Shown here in pieces: positions 23,959-33,678 of a stretch of 64,000 nucleotides of DNA. This stretch comes from Bacteroidales bacterium UBA1410 (GTDB lineage Bacteria; Bacteroidota; Bacteroidia; Bacteroidales; Dysgonomonadaceae): contig DBPW01000043.1 of the NCBI GenBank assembly GCA_002305015.1, positions 1-64,000 of the forward strand, written 5' to 3'. The notes under the pieces were generated by a model that saw only the letters and a list, made by a program, of their open reading frames with translations, was not told the DNA's origin and ran no database searches. Positions within the stretch are counted from its first letter, which is position 1. Every line of letters begins with the position of its first letter. The translations under genes and the position numbers were made by a program.

Positions 23959-25614
23959 TTATTTTCCTTTTTCACGAATTTCAACGCGGCGTATTTTACC
24001 GCTGATGGTTTTGGGTAATTCATCCACAAATTCGATAATTCGAGGATATTTGTAGGGTGCAGTTACCCTTTTTACATGATCCTGAATCTCTTTAATCAAT
24101 TCGGGACTTTCTTTCCCTTTATATTCATTTGCCAGAACAATCGTTGCTTTTATTACTTGTCCACGTATTTCGTCGGGAACTCCGGTGACGGCACATTCCA
24201 CAACGGCCGGATGGGTCATCAGTGCGCTTTCTACCTCAAAGGGACCGATGCGGTATCCCGAACTTTTGATGATATCGTCGGTACGGCCTACAAACCAGTA
24301 ATAACCGTCTTCGTCGCGCCAGGCTATGTCGCCCGTGTGATAGAGTTGTCCGGAATAGGCTTTGCGAGTGAGTTCTTCGTCGCGGTAATAGCCCATAAAC
24401 AAGCTCAGGGGGTGCCCCTTGTGTGTGTCGATGCAAATTTCGCCTTCCTCTCCCTCTTCAGCGAGAAGCCCGTCGGGCTTAATCAGTTTCATGTCGTAAA
24501 GCGGATTGGGAACTCCCATTGAGCCGGGTTTGGGTTCAATCCAGGGAAAGGTAATAATGATAGGTGCCGTTTCGGTTTGTCCGAAGGCTTCTTTAATCTG
24601 AATGCCGGTTTGCCTGTAAAAGATTTCAAAGATCGACGGATTGAGTGCTTCGCCCGCCGTGGTGCAGTATTCCAGTGCCGAAAGATCGTATTTTGTGAGG
24701 TCTTCGCGTACCAGGAAACGATAGATGGTGGGAGGTGCACAAAACGAGGTGACGTTGTATTTCGAAATCATCCGGAGCATGTCGGTCGGGATAAACTTGC
24801 CATCGTAGTCGTAAATAAACACGCATGCTCCCACTATCCATTGTCCGTAGAGTTTTCCCCAAGTGGCTTTCGCCCATCCGGTTTCGGCAACGGTGAGGTG
24901 TATGCTGTTTTCGTGCAGATTGTGCCAATATTTGGCAGTGGTGATATGCCCCAACGGATAGGTGAAATTGTGAATCACCATTTTAGGTTGTCCTGTGGTT
25001 CCCGAGGTGAAATACAACAGCATCATGTCGTTGTTTTCGTTGACTTTCTCAGGTTTCACAAAGGGTGCTGCTTTCTCTATCTCCTCGTGCAAACTAAGCC
25101 ACCCGTCGTAATGATTACTGCTGTTTATGATGAGATGTTTAACGGAGGGCGATTTGGGGAGGGCTTTGTTGATATGGTCGATGAGCTCCGGATCTTCGGA
25201 TGCTACTATCGCTTTGATGCTCGCTGCATTGGCGCGATAAACGATATCTTTATCGGTAAGCAGATGAGTGGCCGGGATGGCTACCGCTCCTATCTTGTGT
25301 AGTGCCAGAATGGTATACCAAAATTCGATGTTTCGTTTAAGGATGAGCATCACCATGTCTCCTTTTTCAATACCCAACGATTGAAAAAAAGAAGCTGTCT
25401 TATCAGATAGCTCCTTCAACTCTGCGAATGTCATGTCGCGGTGTTCGCCTCGATCGTTTGTCCAGCAAATGGCTCGTTTGTCGGGATGGGTTTTTGCCCA
25501 TTCGTCCGTTACATCGTAGGCAAAATTAAAGTTCTCGGGAACTTCGATTTGATAGTTTTCTACAAAATCTTGATGAGATATAAATTCCGTTCGTTTTAAA
25601 AATTTTTCGAGCAT
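23959..25614 (-). CDS. AMP-forming acyl-CoA synthetase
   Basis: This 551-residue adenylate-forming enzyme activates a carboxylic acid to acyl-AMP and then acyl-CoA. It has the P-loop YFTSGTTGQPK (201-211), the EAFGQTET motif in the A5 region, YHTGD and the hinge VGRTDDIIKSSGYR. The catalytic lysine Lys540 lies in LPKTISGKIRR, where acetylation can switch such enzymes off. The sequence resembles medium-chain or aryl acyl-CoA synthetases more than acetyl-CoA synthetase; the substrate is not fixed. The XRE-cupin regulator gene 54 bp upstream probably controls it. Confidence 0.9.
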   Translation of the reverse strand: MLEKFLKRTEFISHQDFVENYQIEVPENFNFAYDVTDEWAKTHPDKRAICWTNDRGEHRDMTFAELKELSDKTASFFQSLGIEKGDMVMLILKRNIEFWYTILALHKIGAVAIPATHLLTDKDIVYRANAASIKAIVASEDPELIDHINKALPKSPSVKHLIINSSNHYDGWLSLHEEIEKAAPFVKPEKVNENNDMMLLYFTSGTTGQPKMVIHNFTYPLGHITTAKYWHNLHENSIHLTVAETGWAKATWGKLYGQWIVGACVFIYDYDGKFIPTDMLRMISKYNVTSFCAPPTIYRFLVREDLTKYDLSALEYCTTAGEALNPSIFEIFYRQTGIQIKEAFGQTETAPIIITFPWIEPKPGSMGVPNPLYDMKLIKPDGLLAEEGEEGEICIDTHKGHPLSLFMGYYRDEELTRKAYSGQLYHTGDIAWRDEDGYYWFVGRTDDIIKSSGYRIGPFEVESALMTHPAVVECAVTGVPDEIRGQVIKATIVLANEYKGKESPELIKEIQDHVKRVTAPYKYPRIIEFVDELPKTISGKIRRVEIREKGK

Positions 25615-25668
25615 GATAAATTTTTAATTGTATTTATGTTTATTTTCCAAAAGAGTTTGATGTTTTTC

Positions 25669-26229
25669 TCACGGGTGGAGAATCACGGCCAGAAATTTGA
25701 CGGGTTTGTCGTTCAATGCTTTCATACCATGAGGAAGGGTAGAATCGAAATATATACTGTCGCCTTCGTTAAGGATATGGTTTTTCCCGTTGATGTGAAT
25801 CATCATACTCCCTTCGAGAACCATATTGAACTCCTGTCCGGGATGAGTATTTTTGAAGAAATCTTCATCCATGGGTTTAGGTTCAACCGTGACGATGAAT
25901 ACTTCGGCTATATTGTTGGTAAAACCGGCTGTGAGTGATTGGTATTTATAGGCTGATACCCTTTCAACGCTTAATCCTTTGTCCTTTCTGGTAATGAAAT
26001 AAGAGCTCATTTTGGGCTCTGTTCCGAACAAGAGAGTGGAAAGATCGATGTTGAATTCCTTCTCAATACGTTGAAGTACCGATATCGAAATGTCTTTAGT
26101 TCCTTCTTCGTATGCCAGGTAATCGTCCACTTTCAGTTCCAGAATACTCGCCATTTTTTCAGGGGAATAACCCAGGGCTTCGCGTAACCCTTTTATGCGT
26201 TCGCCGATTTGTTTGAGGTCTGTTGTCAT
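25669..26229 (-). CDS. XRE-family regulator with C-terminal cupin domain
   Basis: A 186-residue transcription regulator. Residues 8-62 form a lambda-repressor-type helix-turn-helix (IKGLREALGYSPEKMASILEL). Residues about 110-183 form a small cupin barrel (HPGQEFNMVLEGSMMIHING) that would sense a ligand. The arrangement is that of the PuuR/SutR type. It lies directly upstream of the acyl-CoA synthetase gene on the same strand, so it may sense the acid or CoA ester handled by that enzyme (inference). Confidence 0.88.
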   Translation of the reverse strand: MTTDLKQIGERIKGLREALGYSPEKMASILELKVDDYLAYEEGTKDISISVLQRIEKEFNIDLSTLLFGTEPKMSSYFITRKDKGLSVERVSAYKYQSLTAGFTNNIAEVFIVTVEPKPMDEDFFKNTHPGQEFNMVLEGSMMIHINGKNHILNEGDSIYFDSTLPHGMKALNDKPVKFLAVILHP

Positions 26230-26277
26230 AGTTGTTTGCGAAATATTTTTAGCCGCGTAAAGATAATCAATTTATTT

Positions 26278-27066
26278 TTAGATTCGAATGATATTGTCCA
26301 TTATTTCTTTGTTGATTCTGCCATTACCTGCTACCAGTTCTTTGCCGAAAAGGTAGTTTCTGCCGCCGGAGAAATCGGTGCATTTGCCGCCTGCGCATTC
26401 CAGTATAAATGTACCGGCTGCCACATCCCAAGGCGAGAGTGACGAGTGAAAGTAGGCGTCGCTTCTGCCACAGGCAACATAGCATATTTCCACCGCTGCC
26501 GAGCCTTTGATGCGAAAACTGCATTTGCGGAATTGAGCCAGTGTGTTTTGCAGTATTTTTTCGCCTTCCGGTGTGAGGTTGTAGGGTATGCCAAAGGCAA
26601 TGTATCCGTTTTGGAGTTCTGCGTGAGAACTCACATGAATGGGTTGGCCGTTGAGTTGGGCTTTCCCTGGTTCGATGGCAGAATAGAGCTCGTTGGCTAC
26701 AGGGTCGTAGACCACACCAAGCACGATTTTTCCTTTCCGCATGAGGGCAATGCTCACCGAAAATGGGTTGTCGCCATGTATATAATTGGTAGTTCCATCC
26801 AACGGATCTATAATCCACGTGTATTCTTTTTGTTCGTATTCAACGGTAGCTTCTTCGGTTAAAAATCCTGCTTCGGGAATCCGGTTTTGCAACGCTTCTA
26901 CAAGTCGGCGTTCGGCTTCCTTATCGATATAGGTTACGTAATTTCTCGGACCCTTTAATTCAATGTCGTCAGGACTGAGTTTTATTTGTTCTTCTTTCAG
27001 GTATTTTCCTGTTGCAATAGCGATATTGCATACGGCATTGCATAAAGCTTCTATACTATACTCCAT
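26278..27066 (-). CDS. Inositol monophosphatase family phosphatase
   Basis: A 262-residue magnesium-dependent phosphatase of the IMPase/SuhB/CysQ superfamily. The metal-binding residues are at family positions: Glu71/Glu72 in TEEAT, the IDPLDGTTN motif at 86-94, and Trp213-Asp214 in SPWDVAAG. The substrate could be inositol-1-phosphate, another sugar phosphate or a nucleotide bisphosphate; the IDPLDGTTNYIHG form is closest to SuhB-type enzymes. It has its own TACTTTTG promoter and is 48 bp from the regulator gene. Confidence 0.88.
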   Translation of the reverse strand: MEYSIEALCNAVCNIAIATGKYLKEEQIKLSPDDIELKGPRNYVTYIDKEAERRLVEALQNRIPEAGFLTEEATVEYEQKEYTWIIDPLDGTTNYIHGDNPFSVSIALMRKGKIVLGVVYDPVANELYSAIEPGKAQLNGQPIHVSSHAELQNGYIAFGIPYNLTPEGEKILQNTLAQFRKCSFRIKGSAAVEICYVACGRSDAYFHSSLSPWDVAAGTFILECAGGKCTDFSGGRNYLFGKELVAGNGRINKEIMDNIIRI

Positions 27067-27090
27067 TTTTTGTTATTTTGATGGTTCGTA

Positions 27091-27098
27091 CAAAAGTA
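27091..27098 (-). promoter_or_regulatory. -7 promoter element of the inositol-phosphatase-like gene
   Basis: Minus-strand TACTTTTG, 25 bp ahead of the ATG at 27066. Confidence 0.5.
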
Positions 27099-27256
27099 GT
27101 GAATTAACTTCAATTTTGCTTCCACATTTCGGTCGAAGTATTTGGTTACTATGCTTTCGGCCGGTTTGGTTGCTTATTATTGGTGCTTTCGGATGGTTAT
27201 ATACTGTATTTAACATTAATTATATCGTATTATTAGTTTCATCCTGAAAAAGGGTA

Positions 27257-27264
27257 TAAATTTG
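27257..27264 (+). promoter_or_regulatory. -7 promoter element of the first RND efflux operon
   Basis: TAAATTTG, with a start point expected near 27271, ahead of the TetR gene at 27337. Confidence 0.55.
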
Positions 27265-27275
27265 CGCCTTGAATT

Positions 27276-27304
27276 TTCGAACAATTGAACAATTTATTCG
27301 AATA
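27276..27304 (+). promoter_or_regulatory. Candidate TetR operator
   Basis: Two TTCGAA palindromes (27276-27281 and 27297-27302) are 21 bp apart, two helical turns, just downstream of the expected start point. The second lies in a 10-bp palindrome, TATTCGAATA. This is the expected place for autorepression by the TetR protein encoded next. Confidence 0.4.
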
Positions 27305-27336
27305 GTCAAATATGAATAATTTAAATCCCAGGAAAG

Positions 27337-27924
27337 ATGAATACAGTAAGTGACGAAATGCGAAATACGATTATTCGTAAAGCGGGCGAACTTTTTAGTC
27401 GCTATGGGTACAGAAAAACCACAATGGATGATATTGCAGATGCCTTGCAAAAAGGGAAAAGTTCCATCTATTACTATTTTCAAAACAAAGAAGACATTTT
27501 TAGAGCGGTTATCGAAAAGGAGGCTATGGAAGCAAAAAGTGCTCTTCAAAAATCCATGGAAAGAGAGCCTACTCCTAAAGATAAGCTAAGGGTGTATTTA
27601 TTGGAACGGACGAAAGAATTTATGCAAAAAGCAAATTATTACCAAGCTCTGCATTCCGATTATTTAACCAACTTGCCTTTTGTGGAGCATCTTCGCGAAA
27701 AGTACGACAAGGATGAGGTCCAAGTGATTCGACAAATTTTGGATGAAGGAGTAAAAATCGAACAATTTGATGTTGATGATACGTATTCCACAGCTTTAAT
27801 CATCGTTAATACGCTAAAAGGGCTCGAAATCTTTTTCATCCTGGATAAACTGGATATAGCAGAATATTCGGTTCACCTGAATCGGTTGACCGATATCTTG
27901 CTTTACGGAATAACAAAACGTTAA
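27337..27924 (+). CDS. TetR-family repressor of efflux operon 1
   Basis: A 195-residue TetR/AcrR regulator. Residues about 8-55 carry the helix-turn-helix (FSRYGYRKTTMDDIADAL, KSSIYYYFQNKEDIF). The remaining helices form a ligand-binding domain without clear family. It is followed after 13 bp by the TolC gene, so it most likely represses the RND efflux operon, including itself. A gap of 270 bp precedes it; it contains the promoter and possible operator and nothing else of note. Confidence 0.88.
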   Translation: MNTVSDEMRNTIIRKAGELFSRYGYRKTTMDDIADALQKGKSSIYYYFQNKEDIFRAVIEKEAMEAKSALQKSMEREPTPKDKLRVYLLERTKEFMQKANYYQALHSDYLTNLPFVEHLREKYDKDEVQVIRQILDEGVKIEQFDVDDTYSTALIIVNTLKGLEIFFILDKLDIAEYSVHLNRLTDILLYGITKR

Positions 27925-27937
27925 ATAATCAGTGAAT

Positions 27938-29467
27938 ATGAAAGAAATCAATTTTAGAAAGGGTTTAATCGACTTGTTGAGTCTGGTTTTTATCCTTTTT
28001 GCTCAAGGAATTGTTGCTCAGGAAGTTTACACATTGGAACAATGTCGGAAATTAGCATTGGAGCAAAACAAAAAAGTTAAGATAGCACAAGAAAAGGCGC
28101 AGGCATCCACTGCACTACGGAAATCGGCCTTTACGAAATATTTGCCCGATTTCAAATTGAATGCGGGTTACCTGCATACCAATAAAGCAATTGAGCTTTT
28201 GCAGCACGATATGTTTCTTCCCATTGTTCCTTATAATGCCATAGATCAACAAACGGGAAAATTCAATCCGGGAATTTTTCAGGAAGATCCGGCAACGGCT
28301 CTTAAAACATGGGTGATCAATCCCGAAACCGGCAAACCCTTGATCGATGCTTCGGGAAATCCTGTTTTTCAGCAATATGCACTTATTCCGGCCGATCAGA
28401 TGAAATTGGATTACAAGAATACGTATTATGCGGGTTTATCGGTGATGCAGCCTTTGTTTACAGGATTTAAAATAACGGAAACCTATCGTATTGCCCAATA
28501 TGCAGAAATTATTGAAAACAGCAACATTACCCTTACCAAAGCCGAATTGGTGAATAAGACGGATGAGGCTTATTGGCGGGTGGTATCGATGAATGAAAAA
28601 GTTAAGTTGGCCCAATCTTATCTGGAATTGCTGAATCGGTTGGTTTCCGATTTGGAGAATTTATATAACGAGGGAGTGATCATTCGAAACGATTTGTTGA
28701 AAGCACAGGTGAAACAAAATGATGCCAAATTGAAATTGTTGAAAGCCGAAAACGGATTGGCTTTATCGAAAATGGCATTGGCGCAAATTATGGGCGTTGA
28801 ATCGGACAATCTCGGAGTGGCAGACGGAGTAGAATCCGGTCTTGAAAATGAATCGTTACCTTATTTGGCAAGCCCTCAAACGGTGGACAACAGGGTGGAA
28901 ATAGAGATGCTGAAACAAAAAGTTTCGATCGCCGAATCGGCACAAAAAATTGCGACCTCACGTTTTATGCCCGATATCTTTCTTTCCGGCCGATATGCAT
29001 ATTTAAATCCGAATCCCTATAATGGTTTTGAAAAAAAGTTTGGCGGCGATTGGAATATCGGTGTAGTTATGTCGGTGCCTATTTTCCATTGGGGCGACAG
29101 GGTACATACCTTAAATGCCGCAAAAAGAGATCGTCAAGCTGTGCAGTATGAATTGGACGAAACGCGGGAATTGATCGATTTGCAAATCCGGCAATCGATT
29201 AATGCATATACCGAATCGTTGGATAAGGTTGCGATTTGTAAATTATCGAAAGAACAAGCAAAAGAAAGTATGGACATATCGCGAAACCATTTTGGTGAAG
29301 GATTGATAAAGCTAACAGATCTGTTGGAGTCGCAGTTGGATTGGGAGCAGGCGAACAACAATTTTATTGATGCCGTAATTGAAATGAAGATCGCACGAAC
29401 GGAATTAGACAAAGCTACCGGTGCCATTTATGATTACCCCGAGATGTATAATCAAGAAAATAATTAA
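27938..29467 (+). CDS. TolC-family outer membrane efflux protein (operon 1)
   Basis: The 509-residue outer-membrane channel of the first RND pump. It has a signal peptide cleaved after IVAQ (about residue 28) and two repeats of long alpha-helical coiled coil typical of TolC, with ALxxARxAL-like heptads (for example around 195-260 and 385-470). The ATG at 27938 is chosen; a GTG 6 bp earlier gives a slightly longer form. It lies 13 bp after the regulator gene and is followed by the adaptor gene. Confidence 0.9.
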   Translation: MKEINFRKGLIDLLSLVFILFAQGIVAQEVYTLEQCRKLALEQNKKVKIAQEKAQASTALRKSAFTKYLPDFKLNAGYLHTNKAIELLQHDMFLPIVPYNAIDQQTGKFNPGIFQEDPATALKTWVINPETGKPLIDASGNPVFQQYALIPADQMKLDYKNTYYAGLSVMQPLFTGFKITETYRIAQYAEIIENSNITLTKAELVNKTDEAYWRVVSMNEKVKLAQSYLELLNRLVSDLENLYNEGVIIRNDLLKAQVKQNDAKLKLLKAENGLALSKMALAQIMGVESDNLGVADGVESGLENESLPYLASPQTVDNRVEIEMLKQKVSIAESAQKIATSRFMPDIFLSGRYAYLNPNPYNGFEKKFGGDWNIGVVMSVPIFHWGDRVHTLNAAKRDRQAVQYELDETRELIDLQIRQSINAYTESLDKVAICKLSKEQAKESMDISRNHFGEGLIKLTDLLESQLDWEQANNNFIDAVIEMKIARTELDKATGAIYDYPEMYNQENN

Positions 29468-29480
29468 TCGATCAATGAAT

Positions 29481-30521
29481 ATGAAAAAGAATTTATTATT
29501 TGCAGTTTGTCTCTTGCTTATGGCTACTGCATGCTCAACACAAAACAAATCGGAAGAAAATGAGGTGAAAGCCGTAAGGGTGACTGTTGCCGAATCGGTT
29601 GAAACGGAATATCATCCTGTTCTTAATTATTCCGGTACTGCAGAAGCAAACCGGAAAGTTAATTTAGCTTCATCCCTACCCGGAAGAATAGAAAAAATAT
29701 ACTACAAAAAAGGAGACTTCGTTGCTCAAGGTGCCAAAATTGTGGAATTGTCGGACGAAATGCTCATACAGGCACAAGTGGAAAACGAGGCAATCAAAAA
29801 AGACTATGAACGATTGAGTCGGTTGAAAGAAAAAGGGAGTGTCAGTTTGATGGATTATGATCATATAAAAGCAAAATATGAAGCTTCGGAAGCCAAAGTG
29901 AAAATGTTGAAAAAAAATACCACCATCACTGCACCGTTTTCGGGCATACTGGTTGATGTTTTTGTTGAGGAAGGCGAAAATTATTCGTTTGTGCCATCGG
30001 TGGGTACCGATTTAAAAATCGAAAACGGTATTGTGACGTTGATGCAATTGAACCCTTTGAAGGTTAAAATAGAAGTGAATGAAAAAGAATTGCCTCTAAT
30101 ACATAAAGGAAATGAGGTTGAGGTGATTTTTGATGCGTATCCCGAAGAAAAAGTTATCGGGAAAATACATTATATTTCTCCTGTCTTATCTTCTGTTACA
30201 CGCACCTCTTCTGTTGAGGTAGAAATTCCCAATACTTCGTTGAAATTCAAACCGGGCATGTTTTGCAGAACATCGCTTGAACTGCCGGCGGCAAAAGGCG
30301 TTTTTGTGCCCATTAATGCCATTTACAGGCAACCGGGTACCGGTGATGAGTTTTTATTTGCGGTGAACGACGATAATACGGTTTCCCGCATTCAGGTGAA
30401 ACGAGGAGAAACGGTGAAAGATAAAATTCACATCCCCGAAATAGCAGCGGGCATACGGGTGGTTATTGATGGAAAAAACAAATTGGATGAAGGTACTCTT
30501 GTGGAAATTGTTAAGGAATAA
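29481..30521 (+). CDS. RND efflux periplasmic adaptor lipoprotein (operon 1)
   Basis: A membrane-fusion protein of 346 residues that bridges the inner-membrane pump and TolC channel. The lipobox LMATAC puts the lipidated Cys at about residue 18. The biotinyl-lipoyl-like halves surround a short helical hairpin (LPGRIEKIYYKKGDFV, then ITAPFSGILVDVFVEEGE), followed by the beta-barrel and membrane-proximal domains. The ATG at 29481 is preferred; a start at 29475 adds two residues, and the frame reaches back into the TolC gene without an adequate start. Confidence 0.9.
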   Translation: MKKNLLFAVCLLLMATACSTQNKSEENEVKAVRVTVAESVETEYHPVLNYSGTAEANRKVNLASSLPGRIEKIYYKKGDFVAQGAKIVELSDEMLIQAQVENEAIKKDYERLSRLKEKGSVSLMDYDHIKAKYEASEAKVKMLKKNTTITAPFSGILVDVFVEEGENYSFVPSVGTDLKIENGIVTLMQLNPLKVKIEVNEKELPLIHKGNEVEVIFDAYPEEKVIGKIHYISPVLSSVTRTSSVEVEIPNTSLKFKPGMFCRTSLELPAAKGVFVPINAIYRQPGTGDEFLFAVNDDNTVSRIQVKRGETVKDKIHIPEIAAGIRVVIDGKNKLDEGTLVEIVKE

Positions 30522-30539
30522 ATTAAAAATCAACATAAA

Positions 30540-33500
30540 ATGAAATTACCTGAAATAGGCGTAAAAAGACCTGTAGCTACGGCGATGTTATTCGTTGCTA
30601 TTATCCTTCTTGGATTGGTTGCAATGAAATTGCTTCCCCTTGATGTGATGCCCGAATTGGAATATCCGTCAATTACCATTATTACGGTATATCCGGGTGC
30701 ATCGGCAAACGAAGTGGAAGAGCAAGTGAGCAAACCTCTTGAAGCTGTGCTTTCCGGTGCCGAATATTTGAAAGATATAAAATCGATATCGAAAGAGAAT
30801 GTATCGTTTATTCAATTGAGTTACAACTGGAATACCGATGTTACGGCTGCGGCAAACAATGCCAGAGACTTAATGGAGTTGGTTAAAAGCAGACTTCCGA
30901 AAGCAGCAGAAAGTCCAATTATTTTTAAGATCAACTCCTCTATGATGCCTATTCTTGGCTATTCGATCAATGCGACAAGCAATTATAATGGGATCGAAAA
31001 AATCATAGAAGATAAAATTGCTTCGCCTTTACGTAAAGTGGACGGAGTGGGAACAGTAATTTATTTGGGACAGCCCGAACGCGAGATTTCGATAAGTGTG
31101 GATCCCCGTCAATTGAAGGCGTATAATTTGTCGGTAAGCGAAATATCGACCATTTTACAAGCCGAGAATATCAATGTGCCTGCGGGAAACATAAAAGTAG
31201 GGGTGTATGATTTTTCGGTACGTGTGCCGGGAAAATTCGAAACGGTAGAAAATATCGAAAATATAGCATTGAAGGCGTTTAACGGGAAAGTAGTACGATT
31301 GAAAGATGTGGCGGCGGTACAAGATACTTTTGCCGAAAAGCAGGCTTTTGCACGCAATCACCTAGGGGAAGGTGTGGCTCTTTTGGTACAAAAACAAACG
31401 GGAACCAATACATTGGAAGTGGTTCAGGCGGTGAGAAAAGAAATGGAGAAAATTAAAAAGACGCTTCCTGGTGATGTGCAGATCAATGAAATGATCAGTA
31501 CCGACGAAATGGTGACAGAATCGGTGAAGAATCTCACTTCCTCGCTTTTTTATGCGTTGATTTTTGTGACGTTGGTAGTATTGATGTTCTTGAGAGAGTG
31601 GCGCTCGAGCCTTATCATTTTTGTTACGATGCCGGTGTCGCTGATTAGTGCATTTATCGTGATGTACATCATGGATTACACGATCAATATTTTTTCTCTC
31701 ATGTCGTTAATCATAGCCATCGGTATGGTGGTGGACAATGCCATTGTGGTGTTGGAAAATATTACCCAGCACATCGAGAGGGGTACCAAGCCAAGGCAGG
31801 CGGCCATTTTCGGAACGTCAGAGATGGGTATGGCTATATCGGCTTCAACCGTTACCACGCTGGTGGTGTTTCTTCCTATGGTTTTCATGGGAGGTATTGT
31901 AGGAATTATGTTTAAACAATTGGCCATCCTGACGTGTGTGTGCATGATTATGTCGTTGTTTACTGCCCTTACGTTAACGCCGATGCTTTCGTCACGGTTA
32001 TTGAAAAAGAAGGGGGAAGATCAAGAGAAACAAAGCAAGTTTTATCAATGGAGCGAGAACATGTTTAACAAAGTTGAATACGGCTATAAAAACTTGCTTG
32101 CTTGGACAGTGGCTCATAAGGGAGTGGTTATTGTTTCTGCTGCGGTTATATTTGTGGCGGTTATGCTGTGGGGAAAGAAAATCGGTACGGATTATATTCC
32201 CGATTTCGATGCAGGAAGCTTTGCTCTTTCGTTTGAAACCGAAGTAGGAACAAGTGCCGAACAGACCGACAGTATAGGGCAGCAAATATTGAAAATATTG
32301 TATGAGGAGATTGAAGAAATGGTTCCCGGTTCTTCCGGAGCAATTGCCGGCCAAACGCGCGACGGAGCGCTAACGACAGTAGGTTTCAAAGAAGGGAAAA
32401 ATATTGGCAGTGTATTGTGTCACCTTACTCTTCCCGATAAACGAAAAAGAACGGCAGAAGAGATTGCCGATGCGGTTCGTAAACGGCTTGACGAAATTCC
32501 TCAAATAGAAAAATACCAAATTCAGGCAGGTAGCATTTTGGCCGCAGCCATAACGGGGAACAAACGACCGGTAGAAATTCATATTTCGGGTGATGATTTG
32601 GATGCGATCAATAAAACGGCGCTTTCTTTCGAGGAAAAATTGAAGGCATGCAACGAGTTTAAGGATGTGGAAACCTCGGTAGATAACGGAAAAATAGAAG
32701 TGCAAATTGTTATCGACAAAGAAAAAGCATCTCAAATGGCCTTGAATACCGCACTTATCGGTATGCAGATTCGGCAAAATTTATTTGGTGCCGAATCGGG
32801 AGAATTTACCGAAGGAGGAGACGATTATGATATCAAGATACGATACGCTCCGGAATTTCGGAACGATATCGAAGGATTGAAGGAAATGCAGATAACCAAT
32901 TTATTGGGTAAACAGGTGCCTTTATCGACCATTGCCGAAATTAAACAAGACATTGGTTTGTTGGAAATACAGCGCGAATCGCAACAGCGTTTCGTGTTGG
33001 CTACGGCCAATCTGAATGATGTTTCGTTGGGAAAAGGAGCCAAGATAGCCCAAACAATCATAGACGATACAGAAATACCCGAAGGGGTGAACGTAACACT
33101 TGGCGGGCAGGTGGTCGATCAGGGAGAATCGTTCGGAGACCTGTATCTGATTCTTTTCCTTGGTATTGCATTGGTATATATGGTTATGGCGGCTCAGTTT
33201 GAATCGTTTAAAGATCCGTTTATCATTATGTTTGCCGTACCGTTTACATTAGTTGGGGTTGTTTTGGCATTTCTTGCAACAGGACTGACGTTAAGCATTA
33301 CTACTTTTATCGGCGTAATTATGTTGATGGGAATTGTTGTGAACAACGGTATCGTATTGGTCGATTATACCAACATGCTTCGTAAACGTGGATATACGCT
33401 TTATGAGGCGGTAACAGAAGCCGGCCGATCGCGTTTGCGCCCTATATTAATGACTACATTGACTACGATATTGGGTATGTTGCCGATGGCATTGGGTAAA

Positions 33501-33641
33501 GGAATGGGTAAAGAAATGTATTCGCCGCTAGGTGTTACCATTATTGGAGGCCTGTTGGTTTCGGCATTAATTTCTCTGATTCTGATTCCGGCCATTTATA
33601 CATCCCTTAACGAAAAGAGGGCTAATAAGTCGCATGAATAA
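30540..33641 (+). CDS. RND-family inner membrane efflux transporter (operon 1)
   Basis: A 1033-residue HAE1-type RND transporter with the usual 12 transmembrane helices and two large periplasmic loops. It starts TGVKRPVAT-like (MKLPEIGVKRPVATAMLF). Helix 4 reads GMVVDNAIVVLENI where AcrB has a pair of aspartates. Helix 10 reads GIVVNNGIVLVD where AcrB has the essential lysine. So the canonical Asp408 and Lys940 are both asparagine here, while the pump is otherwise intact. The order of genes suggests a drug, bile-salt or metabolite exporter; the substrate is unknown. Confidence 0.92.
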   Translation: MKLPEIGVKRPVATAMLFVAIILLGLVAMKLLPLDVMPELEYPSITIITVYPGASANEVEEQVSKPLEAVLSGAEYLKDIKSISKENVSFIQLSYNWNTDVTAAANNARDLMELVKSRLPKAAESPIIFKINSSMMPILGYSINATSNYNGIEKIIEDKIASPLRKVDGVGTVIYLGQPEREISISVDPRQLKAYNLSVSEISTILQAENINVPAGNIKVGVYDFSVRVPGKFETVENIENIALKAFNGKVVRLKDVAAVQDTFAEKQAFARNHLGEGVALLVQKQTGTNTLEVVQAVRKEMEKIKKTLPGDVQINEMISTDEMVTESVKNLTSSLFYALIFVTLVVLMFLREWRSSLIIFVTMPVSLISAFIVMYIMDYTINIFSLMSLIIAIGMVVDNAIVVLENITQHIERGTKPRQAAIFGTSEMGMAISASTVTTLVVFLPMVFMGGIVGIMFKQLAILTCVCMIMSLFTALTLTPMLSSRLLKKKGEDQEKQSKFYQWSENMFNKVEYGYKNLLAWTVAHKGVVIVSAAVIFVAVMLWGKKIGTDYIPDFDAGSFALSFETEVGTSAEQTDSIGQQILKILYEEIEEMVPGSSGAIAGQTRDGALTTVGFKEGKNIGSVLCHLTLPDKRKRTAEEIADAVRKRLDEIPQIEKYQIQAGSILAAAITGNKRPVEIHISGDDLDAINKTALSFEEKLKACNEFKDVETSVDNGKIEVQIVIDKEKASQMALNTALIGMQIRQNLFGAESGEFTEGGDDYDIKIRYAPEFRNDIEGLKEMQITNLLGKQVPLSTIAEIKQDIGLLEIQRESQQRFVLATANLNDVSLGKGAKIAQTIIDDTEIPEGVNVTLGGQVVDQGESFGDLYLILFLGIALVYMVMAAQFESFKDPFIIMFAVPFTLVGVVLAFLATGLTLSITTFIGVIMLMGIVVNNGIVLVDYTNMLRKRGYTLYEAVTEAGRSRLRPILMTTLTTILGMLPMALGKGMGKEMYSPLGVTIIGGLLVSALISLILIPAIYTSLNEKRANKSHE

Positions 33642-33678
33642 GGATAGAAAATAATAAACAAGAAGAAAACATTCAGAT

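Noticed and set aside
24577..25302. 241-codon open frame on the plus strand
   Set aside because: It lies wholly antisense to the acyl-CoA synthetase gene, whose motifs are intact; the protein is Cys/Phe/Arg-rich, typical of a shadow frame.
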